Shown: positions 10,086-19,120, counted from the stretch's first letter. The stretch is 64,000 bases of DNA from Nostoc sp. ATCC 43529 (GCA_003326205.1 LWTK01000036.1:310001-374000), one strand, 5' to 3'. The notes: generated by a model not told the origin, from the letters alone. Made by a program: numbers and translations.

Positions 10086-11182
10086 TTCCATTTGTAGATT
10101 TAAAAGCTCAATACTTGAGCATCAAAGACGAAATTGATACCGCAGTTTTAAAAGTTCTCGAAAGTACCCAATTCATCTTGGGCAATGAAGTTAAAGCCTT
10201 AGAAGAAGAGTTTGCCAGTTACTGTAATGCAGATTATGGCATTGCTGTCAACACAGGTACTAGCGCCCTGCATCTAGCATTACTAGCTGCTGGTATCGGT
10301 GCTGGTGACGAAGTAATCACCGTGCCTTTTACCTTCGTCGCCACCGTAGCCGCAATTTGTTACACCGGAGCCAGACCTGTTTTCGTCGATATCGATCCGG
10401 TTTCCTACACCATAGATGTTAACCAAATCGAAAAAGCCATAACTGAGCGTACAAAAGCCATTCTGCCCGTACATTTATACGGTCAACCAGCAGATATGGA
10501 ACCAATTATCGAAATTGCTCGCCGTTATGGTTTGACTGTAATTGAAGATGCCGCCCAAGCGCATGGAGCCGAGTACAAAGGTCAGCGCGTCGGTAGTATC
10601 GGCGATATTGGTTGTTTTAGCTTTTATCCTGGTAAGAACTTAGGGGCTTACGGTGAAGGCGGTATTATAGTTACCAAGAATCCAGAATACACCCGTACCA
10701 TGCAGATGCTACGTGACTGGGGTCAAGAACGCAGGTATCACCACGTCCTCAAAGGCTATAACTATCGCATGGATGGCATTCAAGGAGCGATTTTACGAGT
10801 GAAGTTACGCTATATCGAAAAGTGGACTCAAGCCAGAATCGCACATGCAGCCCAGTACAATGAACTCTTAGCTGACTCCGTGCCTACACCTGTAACGTTA
10901 CCTTACAGCCGTCACGTTTATCATGTCTTTGCAATTCGTACCAGCCAACGGGAATATCTACAGCAACAGCTCAACGAGCAGGGTATTCAAACAGGCATTC
11001 ACTACCCGATCCCAGTCCACCTGCAAACAGCTTACTCTGACTTAGGCTATCAATATGGTGATTTTCCCCACTCAGAATTAGCTGCCAGAGAAGAGTTATC
11101 ACTGCCGATGTATGCAGAATTGTCAACAGCACAGATCGCAACTGTGAGTGAGAAGGTGAAAGAGGCTATCAAAGCTCTATAG
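10082..11182 (+). CDS. PLP-dependent DegT/DnrJ/EryC1 sugar aminotransferase (WbpE-like)
   Basis: Transfers an amino group to a 3-keto nucleotide sugar. The 366 residues show the family features: NTGTSALHLALLAAG near residue 57, VIEDAAQAHGAEYKG near 153, and the PLP lysine Lys185 in SFYPGKNLGAYGEGG. The start is TTG at 10082, overlapping the stop of the oxidoreductase gene. With the acetyltransferase and oxidoreductase upstream it completes three of the four steps from UDP-GlcNAc toward a 2,3-diacetamido-2,3-dideoxy-glucuronate donor. Substrate assignment is inference from context. Confidence 0.87.
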   Translation: MIPFVDLKAQYLSIKDEIDTAVLKVLESTQFILGNEVKALEEEFASYCNADYGIAVNTGTSALHLALLAAGIGAGDEVITVPFTFVATVAAICYTGARPVFVDIDPVSYTIDVNQIEKAITERTKAILPVHLYGQPADMEPIIEIARRYGLTVIEDAAQAHGAEYKGQRVGSIGDIGCFSFYPGKNLGAYGEGGIIVTKNPEYTRTMQMLRDWGQERRYHHVLKGYNYRMDGIQGAILRVKLRYIEKWTQARIAHAAQYNELLADSVPTPVTLPYSRHVYHVFAIRTSQREYLQQQLNEQGIQTGIHYPIPVHLQTAYSDLGYQYGDFPHSELAAREELSLPMYAELSTAQIATVSEKVKEAIKAL

Positions 11183-11215
11183 GTTGACAAATATTCTTGA
11201 TTTTAGAGACAACAT

Positions 11216-12616
11216 ATGCCTAACTTTTTAGAACAGTATCGCTATCTCTGGCCACAGACTAACTTGCAGACTGCTAGTAATTGGCGAACCGCACAAAACA
11301 AACAGATTTATATCCGTGATTTACCAGAAAGTCTCGAAGAACTATCAAATGATAGTCGATGGCCGGGATTTTTCCCTTCCCCCATTTGTTTAGTCACCAC
11401 TGCTGACGGTTCCCAAGTTGGTCTAGAAAAAGTTGTTGGAGCATCAATTGTCAACAGATTTCCCTACGTTTTAGCCCTGAGCTTTTGTACTCAAGAGCTA
11501 TCACAACGGCATCATATCCGCCGTGCATTTACTGATATGTTAGAAAGCAGCGGCAGCGTTGCTGTACAGTTTCTCCCTCCGGGCGAACAGCTGGATCGGG
11601 CGATGAAGGCGATCGCTACCGTACCCGAAGAAAAAACTCACTCACGCATTGCTGATACCGGATTAACAACCCGTAAGGCGTTGACAAATGACGCACCTGT
11701 GTTTGACTCGGCATACATGGTTTATGAGGCAAAGCTAGTTAAGCCTGGTAAAGATTTTGCAGGCCAACCGATTTATTCTCAGCCTTGGGTTGACGTTGGT
11801 AGCCACAGAGTTTATTTTCTCGAAATCAATGCCATTCAACTACGGGAAGACATAGCCCAAGGGCACAGTCAAATTCTTTGGCGGAGTCTACCAGCTTGGC
11901 AACCACAGTACGAACTGCAAAAACCTGTGTCTCTCCTTGGAAATTCAGTGGAAGATGGCAGTTATAAAAAAGGGTATACACCAAACTATGCCTTTCCATC
12001 AGCAGGTACTATTGCCTTTGAAGCCGATGCTGTGGAAAATGGCATGGCAGTAAAATATCTTCCTCCCTTACCAGAAGATCAAGTAGAAGTAGATAATGAC
12101 AGAGCCCGCTGGCCTTGCTTCTTCCCCTCTTCGGCTGGCATGATTACTTGCTGGGCTGAAGATGGAACTCCCAATCTCATGCCTTGTGGCTCAACAACAA
12201 TCGTCAGTCGGCATCCATTGGTAATCACACCTTGCATTTCCTACGCCAAGATTAACGAACGTTATGCTCCGCGTGTGAGTTTAGATATTATCCGCAAAAC
12301 TGGCAAATTCGGCTGCGGTGTGCCATTTATTAACGATGTTGTCATTGATGCTATCAAATATGCAGGTAACACTTCACTTGCTAAAGATCCGCAAAAGATT
12401 GCAAGGGCAGGATTGCAAGTAGAGCCAAATGATTGGGCGCCTGTTTTACCTGCTTTGCCCATACACTTTGATTGTGAAGTTATAGGTGAAGTAACTTTAG
12501 GAACACATATTATGTTTCTCGGAGAAGTCCGCCAGATCCGAGTTCGCGCAGATGTAACGCCAGAAAATCCAATAGAATGGCTTCCTTGGGCGAATGTGGT
12601 ACCAGCAAATGGCTAG
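11216..12616 (+). CDS. Tandem flavin-reductase-fold (FMN-binding split-barrel) protein, unknown role
   Basis: A 466-residue protein made of two related halves. The first half contains RWPGFFPSPICLVTTADG followed by VNRFPYVLALSFC; the second contains RWPCFFPSSAGMITCWAEDG followed by VSRHPLVITPCISYAKIN. This pattern fits the flavin-reductase-like / flavoredoxin split barrel, in which one subunit normally has a single barrel and works as a dimer, so a covalent pseudo-dimer is likely. It begins 33 bases after the aminotransferase gene and probably belongs to the same transcript. A redox step on a sugar or a lipid carrier would be a guess; function is unassigned. Confidence 0.72.
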   Translation: MPNFLEQYRYLWPQTNLQTASNWRTAQNKQIYIRDLPESLEELSNDSRWPGFFPSPICLVTTADGSQVGLEKVVGASIVNRFPYVLALSFCTQELSQRHHIRRAFTDMLESSGSVAVQFLPPGEQLDRAMKAIATVPEEKTHSRIADTGLTTRKALTNDAPVFDSAYMVYEAKLVKPGKDFAGQPIYSQPWVDVGSHRVYFLEINAIQLREDIAQGHSQILWRSLPAWQPQYELQKPVSLLGNSVEDGSYKKGYTPNYAFPSAGTIAFEADAVENGMAVKYLPPLPEDQVEVDNDRARWPCFFPSSAGMITCWAEDGTPNLMPCGSTTIVSRHPLVITPCISYAKINERYAPRVSLDIIRKTGKFGCGVPFINDVVIDAIKYAGNTSLAKDPQKIARAGLQVEPNDWAPVLPALPIHFDCEVIGEVTLGTHIMFLGEVRQIRVRADVTPENPIEWLPWANVVPANG

Positions 12617-12790
12617 TTTCTCATAACTATCTGAATTTAGGCAATTTTGAAACTCAGTAAATGTCAAAGCAGATTGCTTATACTAAGTGCTTAAGTTTGC
12701 AGACAAAAATATGTAACTATTCCAAATAGTGGACAAAGCTTTCAAGCTTGGATATGGGCGCTAAAAGTGTTGCAATAGTGGAGGTCATTA

Positions 12791-13495
12791 ATGTCTAATG
12801 TGCCTAATGTGAGAACACAGCTGGTTAAGGCTGTCCACGGTTCACAAAAACTAAAACAAGATCCTGAGTTTGAAATTGGATTTGCAGAGCATTTACGCAC
12901 TCAGTACGATCGCAGTGCATTACTTAATTTGTACGGACGCTTTACAGCTGGTGAAGGCGATTATGACACATTAATGCGGCGAGTCATTTGGCGTGCAATG
13001 GCTCGGAGTTTTGGACATGGCGTTAATATTGATACTAATGTAAATTTTAAACACTTAGAAACCTTTGAAATTGGCAATGGGGTGTTTATCGGCGGACAAA
13101 CGTATATCCGGGGATGGTATAAAGGTAGATGTATTATTGGTAACAATGTTTGGATTGGGCAGCAGAGCTACTTCGATGCTAGAGACTTAATTATCGAAGA
13201 CTATGTGGGCTGGGGCCCAGGAGCAAAAGTTTTATGTTCAGCCCACACTGGATTGCCCATAGAGGCTGAGATTATCCAAACGGATTTTGAGATAAAAACC
13301 GTAAAAATTGAATCAGGAGCTGACGTTGGCATGAATGCAGTCATTCTGCCAGGAATTACAGTTGGCAAAGGCAGCATCGTTGGTGCGGGAGCAGTAGTCA
13401 CCAAAGATGTACCACCGTATGCGATCGTTGCTGGCGTTCCTGCTAAGTTTTTACGCTGGCGAGAAGGATACGAACCAAAGAAAAACGAGTTTTAA
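12791..13495 (+). CDS. Hexapeptide-repeat acyltransferase (WcaF/maltose-acetyltransferase type)
   Basis: A 234-residue acyltransferase probably adding acetyl groups to sugars of the polymer. The left-handed beta-helix starts near residue 85 ([34 protein letters not shown]) and ends with [20 protein letters not shown] and [20 protein letters not shown], the standard C-terminal coil. His in the CSAHTGLP loop occupies the usual catalytic place. ATG at 12791 follows GGAGG by a normal spacing. A 174-base gap separates it from the flavin-fold gene. Confidence 0.87.
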   Translation: MSNVPNVRTQLVKAVHGSQKLKQDPEFEIGFAEHLRTQYDRSALLNLYGRFTAGEGDYDTLMRRVIWRAMARSFGHGVNIDTNVNFKHLETFEIGNGVFIGGQTYIRGWYKGRCIIGNNVWIGQQSYFDARDLIIEDYVGWGPGAKVLCSAHTGLPIEAEIIQTDFEIKTVKIESGADVGMNAVILPGITVGKGSIVGAGAVVTKDVPPYAIVAGVPAKFLRWREGYEPKKNEF

Positions 13496-13511
13496 GTATT
13501 GGGCATCTGTT

Positions 13512-14435
13512 ATGATACCTTCCCAACTTGATGTTTTGTCAATTCAGCAGCACGCACAGTCAATCTCAGAAAATGGGTTCACTGTCTTTCCCAATCAGCT
13601 GGATCGAAACTCCTTAGAAAAGTTAAATGCAGCTGCTGACCTAGCGACCGTTGCGGTCGATCGCGCCCTTGCGTCTGGAATTAGGCTCTCTCATACTTTG
13701 CCTAGTACATACATTCGCACGGTACGACGTTTCTATTGCTGGGATCGATCTGCACGGGATCTGCTCGATCACGACACACTTCACCAGCTCAGTTCTGCCA
13801 TTTTTGGTGAAACGAAATTGTGGGACATGGCACTCCTTGAGGCACGGCACTTACCAGAGGAAACCGATGGCGATGGCTTCGACTGGGATCGACATCTTCA
13901 GGGCTTCGACTGGCATCGAGATTTTGACCTTTCTCATAAAAATTCCTACCTTTGGATGTTTTTCTGTTTAACGGACACCACTGAGGAAAATGGTGCAACT
14001 TGGGTAATTCCAGGCACACACCGCCGTGAAATTTCCGCAAAATACTGCATCGAAGAACTCAAGTCCAATCGGCCACCATCCGCGGTACAATTGACGGCGA
14101 AGGCGGGAGATCTGGTTGTCATAGATCCAACTACGCTCCATTCAGTGGGACAGAATCGAAGCCGTGGCGAACGACGGCTTCTACTCGTTGGCGTTTGCCG
14201 CTCTGACCGCGATCCACTGATGAACCATTGGGCTGTCGTACCTCCCAAACGCAGGGCAGAGTTCTCTCATCGGGCACAAGCTCTCCTTGAGACGAAAAAC
14301 TCGAAGCTTGATATCGATTGGGAGGTCCTACCGGACAACTGGCCAAGACCAAGAAGTTGGAATCTGAAAAGAGCCGCTTCTCAAGTATCGGGACGCGCCA
14401 GATCTGCTTTCAAGCAGTTGCTTAAGTCTCTATGA
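13512..14435 (+). CDS. Phytanoyl-CoA dioxygenase (PhyH) family Fe(II)/2-oxoglutarate oxygenase
   Basis: Predicted non-haem iron oxygenase of about 307 residues. The iron triad is visible: His135-Arg-Asp137 in FDWHRDFDLSHKNS and His210 in TLHSVGQNRSRGERR, where a nearby Arg would bind the 2-oxoglutarate carboxylate. ATG at 13512 is preferred; the longer frame from 13407 runs back into the preceding acyltransferase gene. Codon choice looks less AT-rich than its neighbours (many GAC, CTC, CGG and GCG codons), which suggests acquisition from another lineage. It may hydroxylate a sugar-linked acyl group or a small molecule; the substrate is unknown. Confidence 0.82.
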   Translation: MIPSQLDVLSIQQHAQSISENGFTVFPNQLDRNSLEKLNAAADLATVAVDRALASGIRLSHTLPSTYIRTVRRFYCWDRSARDLLDHDTLHQLSSAIFGETKLWDMALLEARHLPEETDGDGFDWDRHLQGFDWHRDFDLSHKNSYLWMFFCLTDTTEENGATWVIPGTHRREISAKYCIEELKSNRPPSAVQLTAKAGDLVVIDPTTLHSVGQNRSRGERRLLLVGVCRSDRDPLMNHWAVVPPKRRAEFSHRAQALLETKNSKLDIDWEVLPDNWPRPRSWNLKRAASQVSGRARSAFKQLLKSL

Positions 14436-14462
14436 TGAGCGCCTGCTAGGTGTGTGGCGTAT

Positions 14463-14585
14463 CTAGTGGTTCGTCGCATTAGTTCTGAGGGATAAATACG
14501 TTTGTAGTAAGGACTTTAGTCCTTGATTTTTAAGCACTAAAGTGCTTACTACGAACCTTTCAGAACTAATGCGACGAACTACTAG
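14463..14585. mobile_element. 123-bp MITE-like nested palindrome
   Basis: Outer arms at 14463-14489 and about 14559-14585 are near-perfect reverse complements (core TTCGTCGCATTAGTTCTGA). Inside, 14504-14524 (GTAGTAAGGACTTTAGTCC...) pairs with about 14532-14552 (...CACTAAAGTGCTTACTAC) with few mismatches. The whole unit folds into one long hairpin and encodes nothing, as expected for a small non-autonomous element. Confidence 0.8.
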
Positions 14586-14968
14586 TGACTCCAAGTTGAA
14601 GAGTGATTGGAAACAAGGCTAAACACTTTAGCCAAGTTCTACCAATTCTCTAAAATTCGGCAATAGATTCAAGCTTTGAACCTAGAAAAAATCTAAATTT
14701 CTTAATTATGAATTTTAAAATAGCTTGCATTTATTGTATTATAAAACACTACATTAATTAAACTGGTTGAGTTTGCAAGTAGAAAGCGTAACTCATTTTA
14801 CCCAGCTAATTAGCTGGGAATTTGGCATTTTTAATAGTAAGGATTGAGTAAGGAGTCAGTACTAAAGCTTATCAAATCTTTAAGCAGCTTGTTCACAGGC
14901 GATCGCTTAATGCTGCGAGTTAGGGAAATTAAATTTTTATCAACCGTAGTAACTAAACTTTATACGAT
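14586..14968. other. Gene-free region upstream of the 1009-residue protein
   Basis: About 380 AT-rich bases with no supported gene. A short frame beginning at 14844 runs into the start of the next gene in another frame and looks spurious. The short perfect hairpin CCAGCTAATTAGCTGG at 14801-14816 is present. It probably contains the promoter of the following gene. Confidence 0.45.
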
Positions 14969-17900
14969 ATGGCTGTTTTATTTACCAATCAAACTCCGAA
15001 TATTCCCAACTTTGGTGATGGGACTTCCTTTGAATTAGGGATGAAATTTCGTAGTTCTCAAGTAGGACAGATTACCGCCATTCGCTTCTGGAAAGCCTCT
15101 AGCGAAACAGGAACTCATACGGGCAAAATCTGGACGGCAGCAGGAGAGCTTTTGGGAAGCGTCACTTTTGCTAACGAGACAACTTCTGGCTGGCAGGAAC
15201 AGCTTCTAGATTCGGCAGTTAATATTCAAGCTAACACGACCTATGTGGTCTCTGTCAACGCCAACACCCATTTTGTTACCACTTATGATGAACTGCAAAG
15301 CCCCATAGTTAATGGAAATCTTAGCTCAGTCGCAGATGGCAACAATGGGGTGTTTAATGTTAGTCCAAATTCCTTCCCCAATAATTCCTACCGGAATAGC
15401 AACTATTATCGCGATATCAACTTTGTGGTTGTTGCTGTGCCGACCATTACAAAGATCGGTGGTGACAATCAGACTGGTGCTGCTGGAACTCCCTTGGCTA
15501 ATCCCTTGGTTGTTCAGGTCAAGGACGGTGCTGGTAATCCTCAATCCGGGGTCACAGTCAACTTTGCCGTTACTGCTGGCGGCGGGTCAGTGTTGCCCGC
15601 GAGTGCAGTAACTGATAGTAATGGTGAGGCTAGTACGACCTTAACCCTGGGAGCTGCTTTTGGGGCGACGAGTCCTGTAACCAATACTGTGAGTGCCACA
15701 GCTGCTGAAATTGATAGCGTTATCTTCACAGCCACTGCTACTCCCTCAGGAAATACCCAAAATATCCTGACAAGCCAAGTCCCAAGCATTCCAAATTTCA
15801 CCGATGGGGTTCCCTATGAATTAGGCATGAAGTTCCGCAGCAACAAAGGAGGACAGATCACTGCGGTTCGCTTCTGGAAAGCCCCTAGTGAGACAGGAAC
15901 TCATATTGGTAAAATCTGGAATGCAACGGGAGAGCTTTTGGGAAGCACCACTTTTACTAGTGAGACAGCTTCTGGTTGGCAGGAACAGCTTCTAGAACCG
16001 CCAGTTAACATTCAAGCTAATACCACCTATGTGGTCTCCGTTAATGCCAACGCTTATTTTGTTGCCACCTATGATGAACTGGGCAGTCCCATAGTCAATG
16101 GGGATCTTACCTCAGTCGCAGATGGTAACAATGGGGTGTTTAATCTGAGTGCAAATTCTTTCCCAACCAGTTCTTATCGAAATACTAACTACTATCGCGA
16201 CATTGCCTTTGTCGTTGGCAGTAGTTTGGTGAAAGTCAGTGGAGACAATCAGAGTGTCACGACTGGAGGGACTATACCCAACCCCTTAGTCGTGCGAGTG
16301 GTAAATGCTCAAAACAATCCCCAATCAGGAGTCACAGTCAACTTTGCCGTTACTGCTGGCGGCGGGTCAGTCTCACCCCTCAGTGCAGTCACCGATGCTA
16401 GCGGTCAAGCAAGCACGACCTTAACGGTGGGAGCAGTACCTACCGGGCCTGGAGGAGTAGTAGTAACTGCAACAGCATCCGGTATTGGCAGTGTCACCTT
16501 CTTGGCTTCAGCAATTCCAACCAACCCCAATCCCATCTATTCGGAAAACCTCAATCCCGGTACAACTAACTGGAAGCTTGTTCACCCAGGTACTGGTGAG
16601 ATTTCCGGCTATGCCTCGGCCACGAGTGTCAATAAAGGAGGATCGCTAGACATTAAAGTTTCTCTTGGACAACCTGGACAGTTTGCCATCGATGTGTATC
16701 GCTTAGGCTACTACGGTGGCAAGGGAGGAAGGCTGATACTCAGTAGTGGTTCGCTCAATGGTATCGTCCAACCTGCATGTACCAAAGACCCGAATACCAA
16801 CTTGGTAGAGTGTAACTGGTCAACTTCCTACGTCCTGCAAGTAGGCAATAACTGGACTAGTGGTCTTTATATAGCCAAGCTGACCGAGCAGGCGACTGGC
16901 AAAGAGGCGCATGTATGGTTTGTTGTGCGCGATGATAGCAGCAATGCTGATGTCCTGTTCCAAAGCAGCGTTTCCACCGTCTTGGCTTATAGCCCCACAG
17001 GAGGTTCTAGCTTATATTCATTCAATAGCGTTAACGGACTCAGAGCATTAAAGGTTTCTTATGATCGACCATATTGGCAATCATTTAGTGCCAGCTCCCA
17101 AGAGTTTGATACGCCATTGCGAGTGGAATACAATATGCTGCGTTGGCTGGAATCTCAAGCATACGATGTGACCTATGTTACAAATATGGATGTCCACGCA
17201 AATCCGCAATTTTTGGACAATCACAAAGTCTTTCTCTCCATAGGTCACGATGAGTACTGGTCTAAAGAAATACGCGACAATATCGAGAATGCTCGCAACG
17301 CAGGCAAGAATTTGGCATTTTTCTCTGCCAATACCGCTTATTGGCGAGTGAGGTTTGAAAGTTCCACTGTTGCTGCTGGTCAAGTGAAGCCTAATCGGGT
17401 GATGGCATGTTACAAAGGCGATTGGCAAATAGATCCAGTTGCCATACAGCAGGGGCCATCGGCAGCCACGAATAAATATCGTAGCGTCCAGAACAACCGT
17501 CCGGAAAATGCGTTGTTAGGAATTATGTATACTGGTGCTTTTTATGGCCCACCTTGGTATGGAGGCTTCAATTTTGTAGTCACTAATCCTTCAGATCCTT
17601 ACTATGACTACACTAATGTTCAGCAAGGAGATAGCCTACCCCTATTAATAGGCAATGAATGGGATGCGGTAATTAATAATGGGTTTACTCCTCCTGGTCT
17701 TGTCACTCTTTCACAGTCGCCAGTAGTTCCTGATGGTATTGCTAATGAATTTGAACCTGCTGGAGAACCGGGCTTGCCTCCTGGTACTAACTTCAATATA
17801 GCTAATGCCGTGCGTTACACAAGCAATAGTGGAGGCAAAGTATTTTCTATCGGATCTATTCAGTGGGCGTGGGGGCTAGATAGTGATGGTGTTAGCCCAG

Positions 17901-17998
17901 CTAGGGAGGATATTCGTGCTAAGCAAATAACTGCTAACGCCCTAGCAGATATGGGAGCTAAACCCCAGGCGCCAGATGCAAACCTGATTGTTCCTTAA
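14969..17998 (+). CDS. Large multidomain protein: duplicated DUF4082 + Ig-like modules and dimethylformamidase-like C-terminal domain
   Basis: A 1009-residue protein. Domains in order: DUF4082-like (about 1-153, FELGMKFRSSQVGQITAIRFW), Ig-like Big_1 type (155-258), a second DUF4082-like (263-411), a second Ig-like (412-512), then a 490-residue domain resembling the C-terminal part of N,N-dimethylformamidase beta subunits (IDVYRLGYYGGKGG near 570; SIGHDEYWSKEIRDNIENA near 755). The duplicated modules share an identical 41-base run at DNA level (15551-15591 and 16331-16371), so the duplication is recent or kept alike. No obvious signal peptide, although the modules look extracellular. The start at ATG 14969 has no strong ribosome site. 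Enzyme activity is unproven. Confidence 0.8.
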   Translation: MAVLFTNQTPNIPNFGDGTSFELGMKFRSSQVGQITAIRFWKASSETGTHTGKIWTAAGELLGSVTFANETTSGWQEQLLDSAVNIQANTTYVVSVNANTHFVTTYDELQSPIVNGNLSSVADGNNGVFNVSPNSFPNNSYRNSNYYRDINFVVVAVPTITKIGGDNQTGAAGTPLANPLVVQVKDGAGNPQSGVTVNFAVTAGGGSVLPASAVTDSNGEASTTLTLGAAFGATSPVTNTVSATAAEIDSVIFTATATPSGNTQNILTSQVPSIPNFTDGVPYELGMKFRSNKGGQITAVRFWKAPSETGTHIGKIWNATGELLGSTTFTSETASGWQEQLLEPPVNIQANTTYVVSVNANAYFVATYDELGSPIVNGDLTSVADGNNGVFNLSANSFPTSSYRNTNYYRDIAFVVGSSLVKVSGDNQSVTTGGTIPNPLVVRVVNAQNNPQSGVTVNFAVTAGGGSVSPLSAVTDASGQASTTLTVGAVPTGPGGVVVTATASGIGSVTFLASAIPTNPNPIYSENLNPGTTNWKLVHPGTGEISGYASATSVNKGGSLDIKVSLGQPGQFAIDVYRLGYYGGKGGRLILSSGSLNGIVQPACTKDPNTNLVECNWSTSYVLQVGNNWTSGLYIAKLTEQATGKEAHVWFVVRDDSSNADVLFQSSVSTVLAYSPTGGSSLYSFNSVNGLRALKVSYDRPYWQSFSASSQEFDTPLRVEYNMLRWLESQAYDVTYVTNMDVHANPQFLDNHKVFLSIGHDEYWSKEIRDNIENARNAGKNLAFFSANTAYWRVRFESSTVAAGQVKPNRVMACYKGDWQIDPVAIQQGPSAATNKYRSVQNNRPENALLGIMYTGAFYGPPWYGGFNFVVTNPSDPYYDYTNVQQGDSLPLLIGNEWDAVINNGFTPPGLVTLSQSPVVPDGIANEFEPAGEPGLPPGTNFNIANAVRYTSNSGGKVFSIGSIQWAWGLDSDGVSPAREDIRAKQITANALADMGAKPQAPDANLIVP

Positions 17999-18022
17999 CC
18001 CATCCCATAAGGAGTATGTATC

Positions 18023-18988
18023 GTGTCACCATTAAAACGCCGAGAATTTACCCAACTGGCTGCGGCTGGTTTGACTTCCACTATTGTTGCGGATCTCTCT
18101 AGTAAAGCGCTTGCTCAAAAGCCTGGGGCTAGCCAGGAAGCTCTTTATAGAGTGAAACTTCTGACTCCATCCAATGGTATAAATCGAGAAGACCAAACTC
18201 CGCCAATAGAACTGAGTACTGCTGATGTGAAGACGGGAAAAGTTCTCTCTAAAGTCGATGTACCAGCTCAGTTTGTGGATAATCCGTTGTCTACACCGAA
18301 AAAGTCTCGGGCTTTCTTTACAGGTGAAGGTGACCGGATTACGAAATTGGCAGCACTTGGAGATGGGAATCTAGTGATTTCTACGGTCTCTACAAAGAGA
18401 AATGGTAATTTCAACCGCCTGCTTTTTACCGTCGGAGGTGCTAAAAACCCTCAATTTAGAGCCAAAAAAGTTCTAGATTTCAAGACGGCTAATCAGACTA
18501 TTGAAAGCGTTTTAAGCCTTCCCAAGAATCTACTTTTGTGCATAGTCGGAATTGAGGGTATCCCGCCTTTTACGTTCAGAGTAATCGATTCTACAACAGG
18601 CAAAATTCTTTCTCAGGATGAGCTGGATCTACCCACATTGCCGGCGAGCCATCGATTCGCTAATCTCTGCCAAGATGAGAAGGGAAATATTTTCGCAACT
18701 GAGACTGACCCAGAGGGTACGCCCGTTTTAATATCGATGAACTTGCAGGAGAAAGCTGTAATTACGGGCAAGGTAAAAATTAAAAGACTGAACCCACTGA
18801 ACTTTCAAGGAGTCCCTGTATTCGACGATGTTAGAGACTTGAACTTCTCTGCTTCTGGTCAATTATATGCGGTTGCTGCTGACAAGAACCGAAAAAAGAA
18901 TCGCTTGTTTACGGTAGACGTGAAAAGTGGCAAGATGGGACTAGTAGTGGATGACTTTGAAGCCGAGAAGTTTGCATTCTCTGTCTAA
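18023..18988 (+). CDS. Tat-exported protein of unknown function, beta-propeller-like
   Basis: A 321-residue protein whose N-terminus is a twin-arginine signal: KRREFTQLAAAG near residues 5-16, a hydrophobic stretch and a likely cleavage after ALA near residue 31. The start is GTG at 18023, eight bases after AAGGAG. The mature part has repeated beta-type segments (LLFTVGGA, LLLCIVGIEG, NIFATETDPEG, LYAVAADKNRKKNRLFTVDV) as in propeller proteins, but no family was recognised. It starts 25 bases after the DUF4082/dimethylformamidase-like gene, so the two are probably co-transcribed and may work together outside the cytoplasm. Confidence 0.75.
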   Translation: MSPLKRREFTQLAAAGLTSTIVADLSSKALAQKPGASQEALYRVKLLTPSNGINREDQTPPIELSTADVKTGKVLSKVDVPAQFVDNPLSTPKKSRAFFTGEGDRITKLAALGDGNLVISTVSTKRNGNFNRLLFTVGGAKNPQFRAKKVLDFKTANQTIESVLSLPKNLLLCIVGIEGIPPFTFRVIDSTTGKILSQDELDLPTLPASHRFANLCQDEKGNIFATETDPEGTPVLISMNLQEKAVITGKVKIKRLNPLNFQGVPVFDDVRDLNFSASGQLYAVAADKNRKKNRLFTVDVKSGKMGLVVDDFEAEKFAFSV

Positions 18989-19086
18989 TATAGCAAGGGA
19001 CTGGGGACTGGGGACTGGGTGAAAAGTCTTTTGGTATCTAACTTTTATCATCTTTTGATGTCCTAACCAGTTTGGCTGTTGCTATA
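18989..19086. mobile_element. 98-bp MITE-like unit with TATAGCAA ends containing an STRR run
   Basis: Begins TATAGCAA directly after the preceding stop codon and ends TTGCTATA (19079-19086), an exact inverted terminal match. Inside is a heptamer run of GGGACTG units at 18997-19019, typical of STRR repeats of heterocystous cyanobacteria. The same terminal sequence bounds the elements at 62136-62408. Confidence 0.6.
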
Positions 19087-19120
19087 AAATAGCAGGCAAA
19101 GAAGTTTGAAAGTCTGTTTT

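Noticed and set aside
13407..13511. Longer start for the PhyH gene
   Set aside because: The extra residues overlap the preceding acyltransferase gene in another frame; ATG 13512 gives a normal family N-terminus.
13641..14352. Several reverse frames opposite the PhyH gene
   Set aside because: They are shadows produced by the lower AT content of that gene.
14844..15038. Short forward frame before the 1009-residue gene
   Set aside because: It overlaps the start of the next gene in a different frame and has no ribosome site or similarity.
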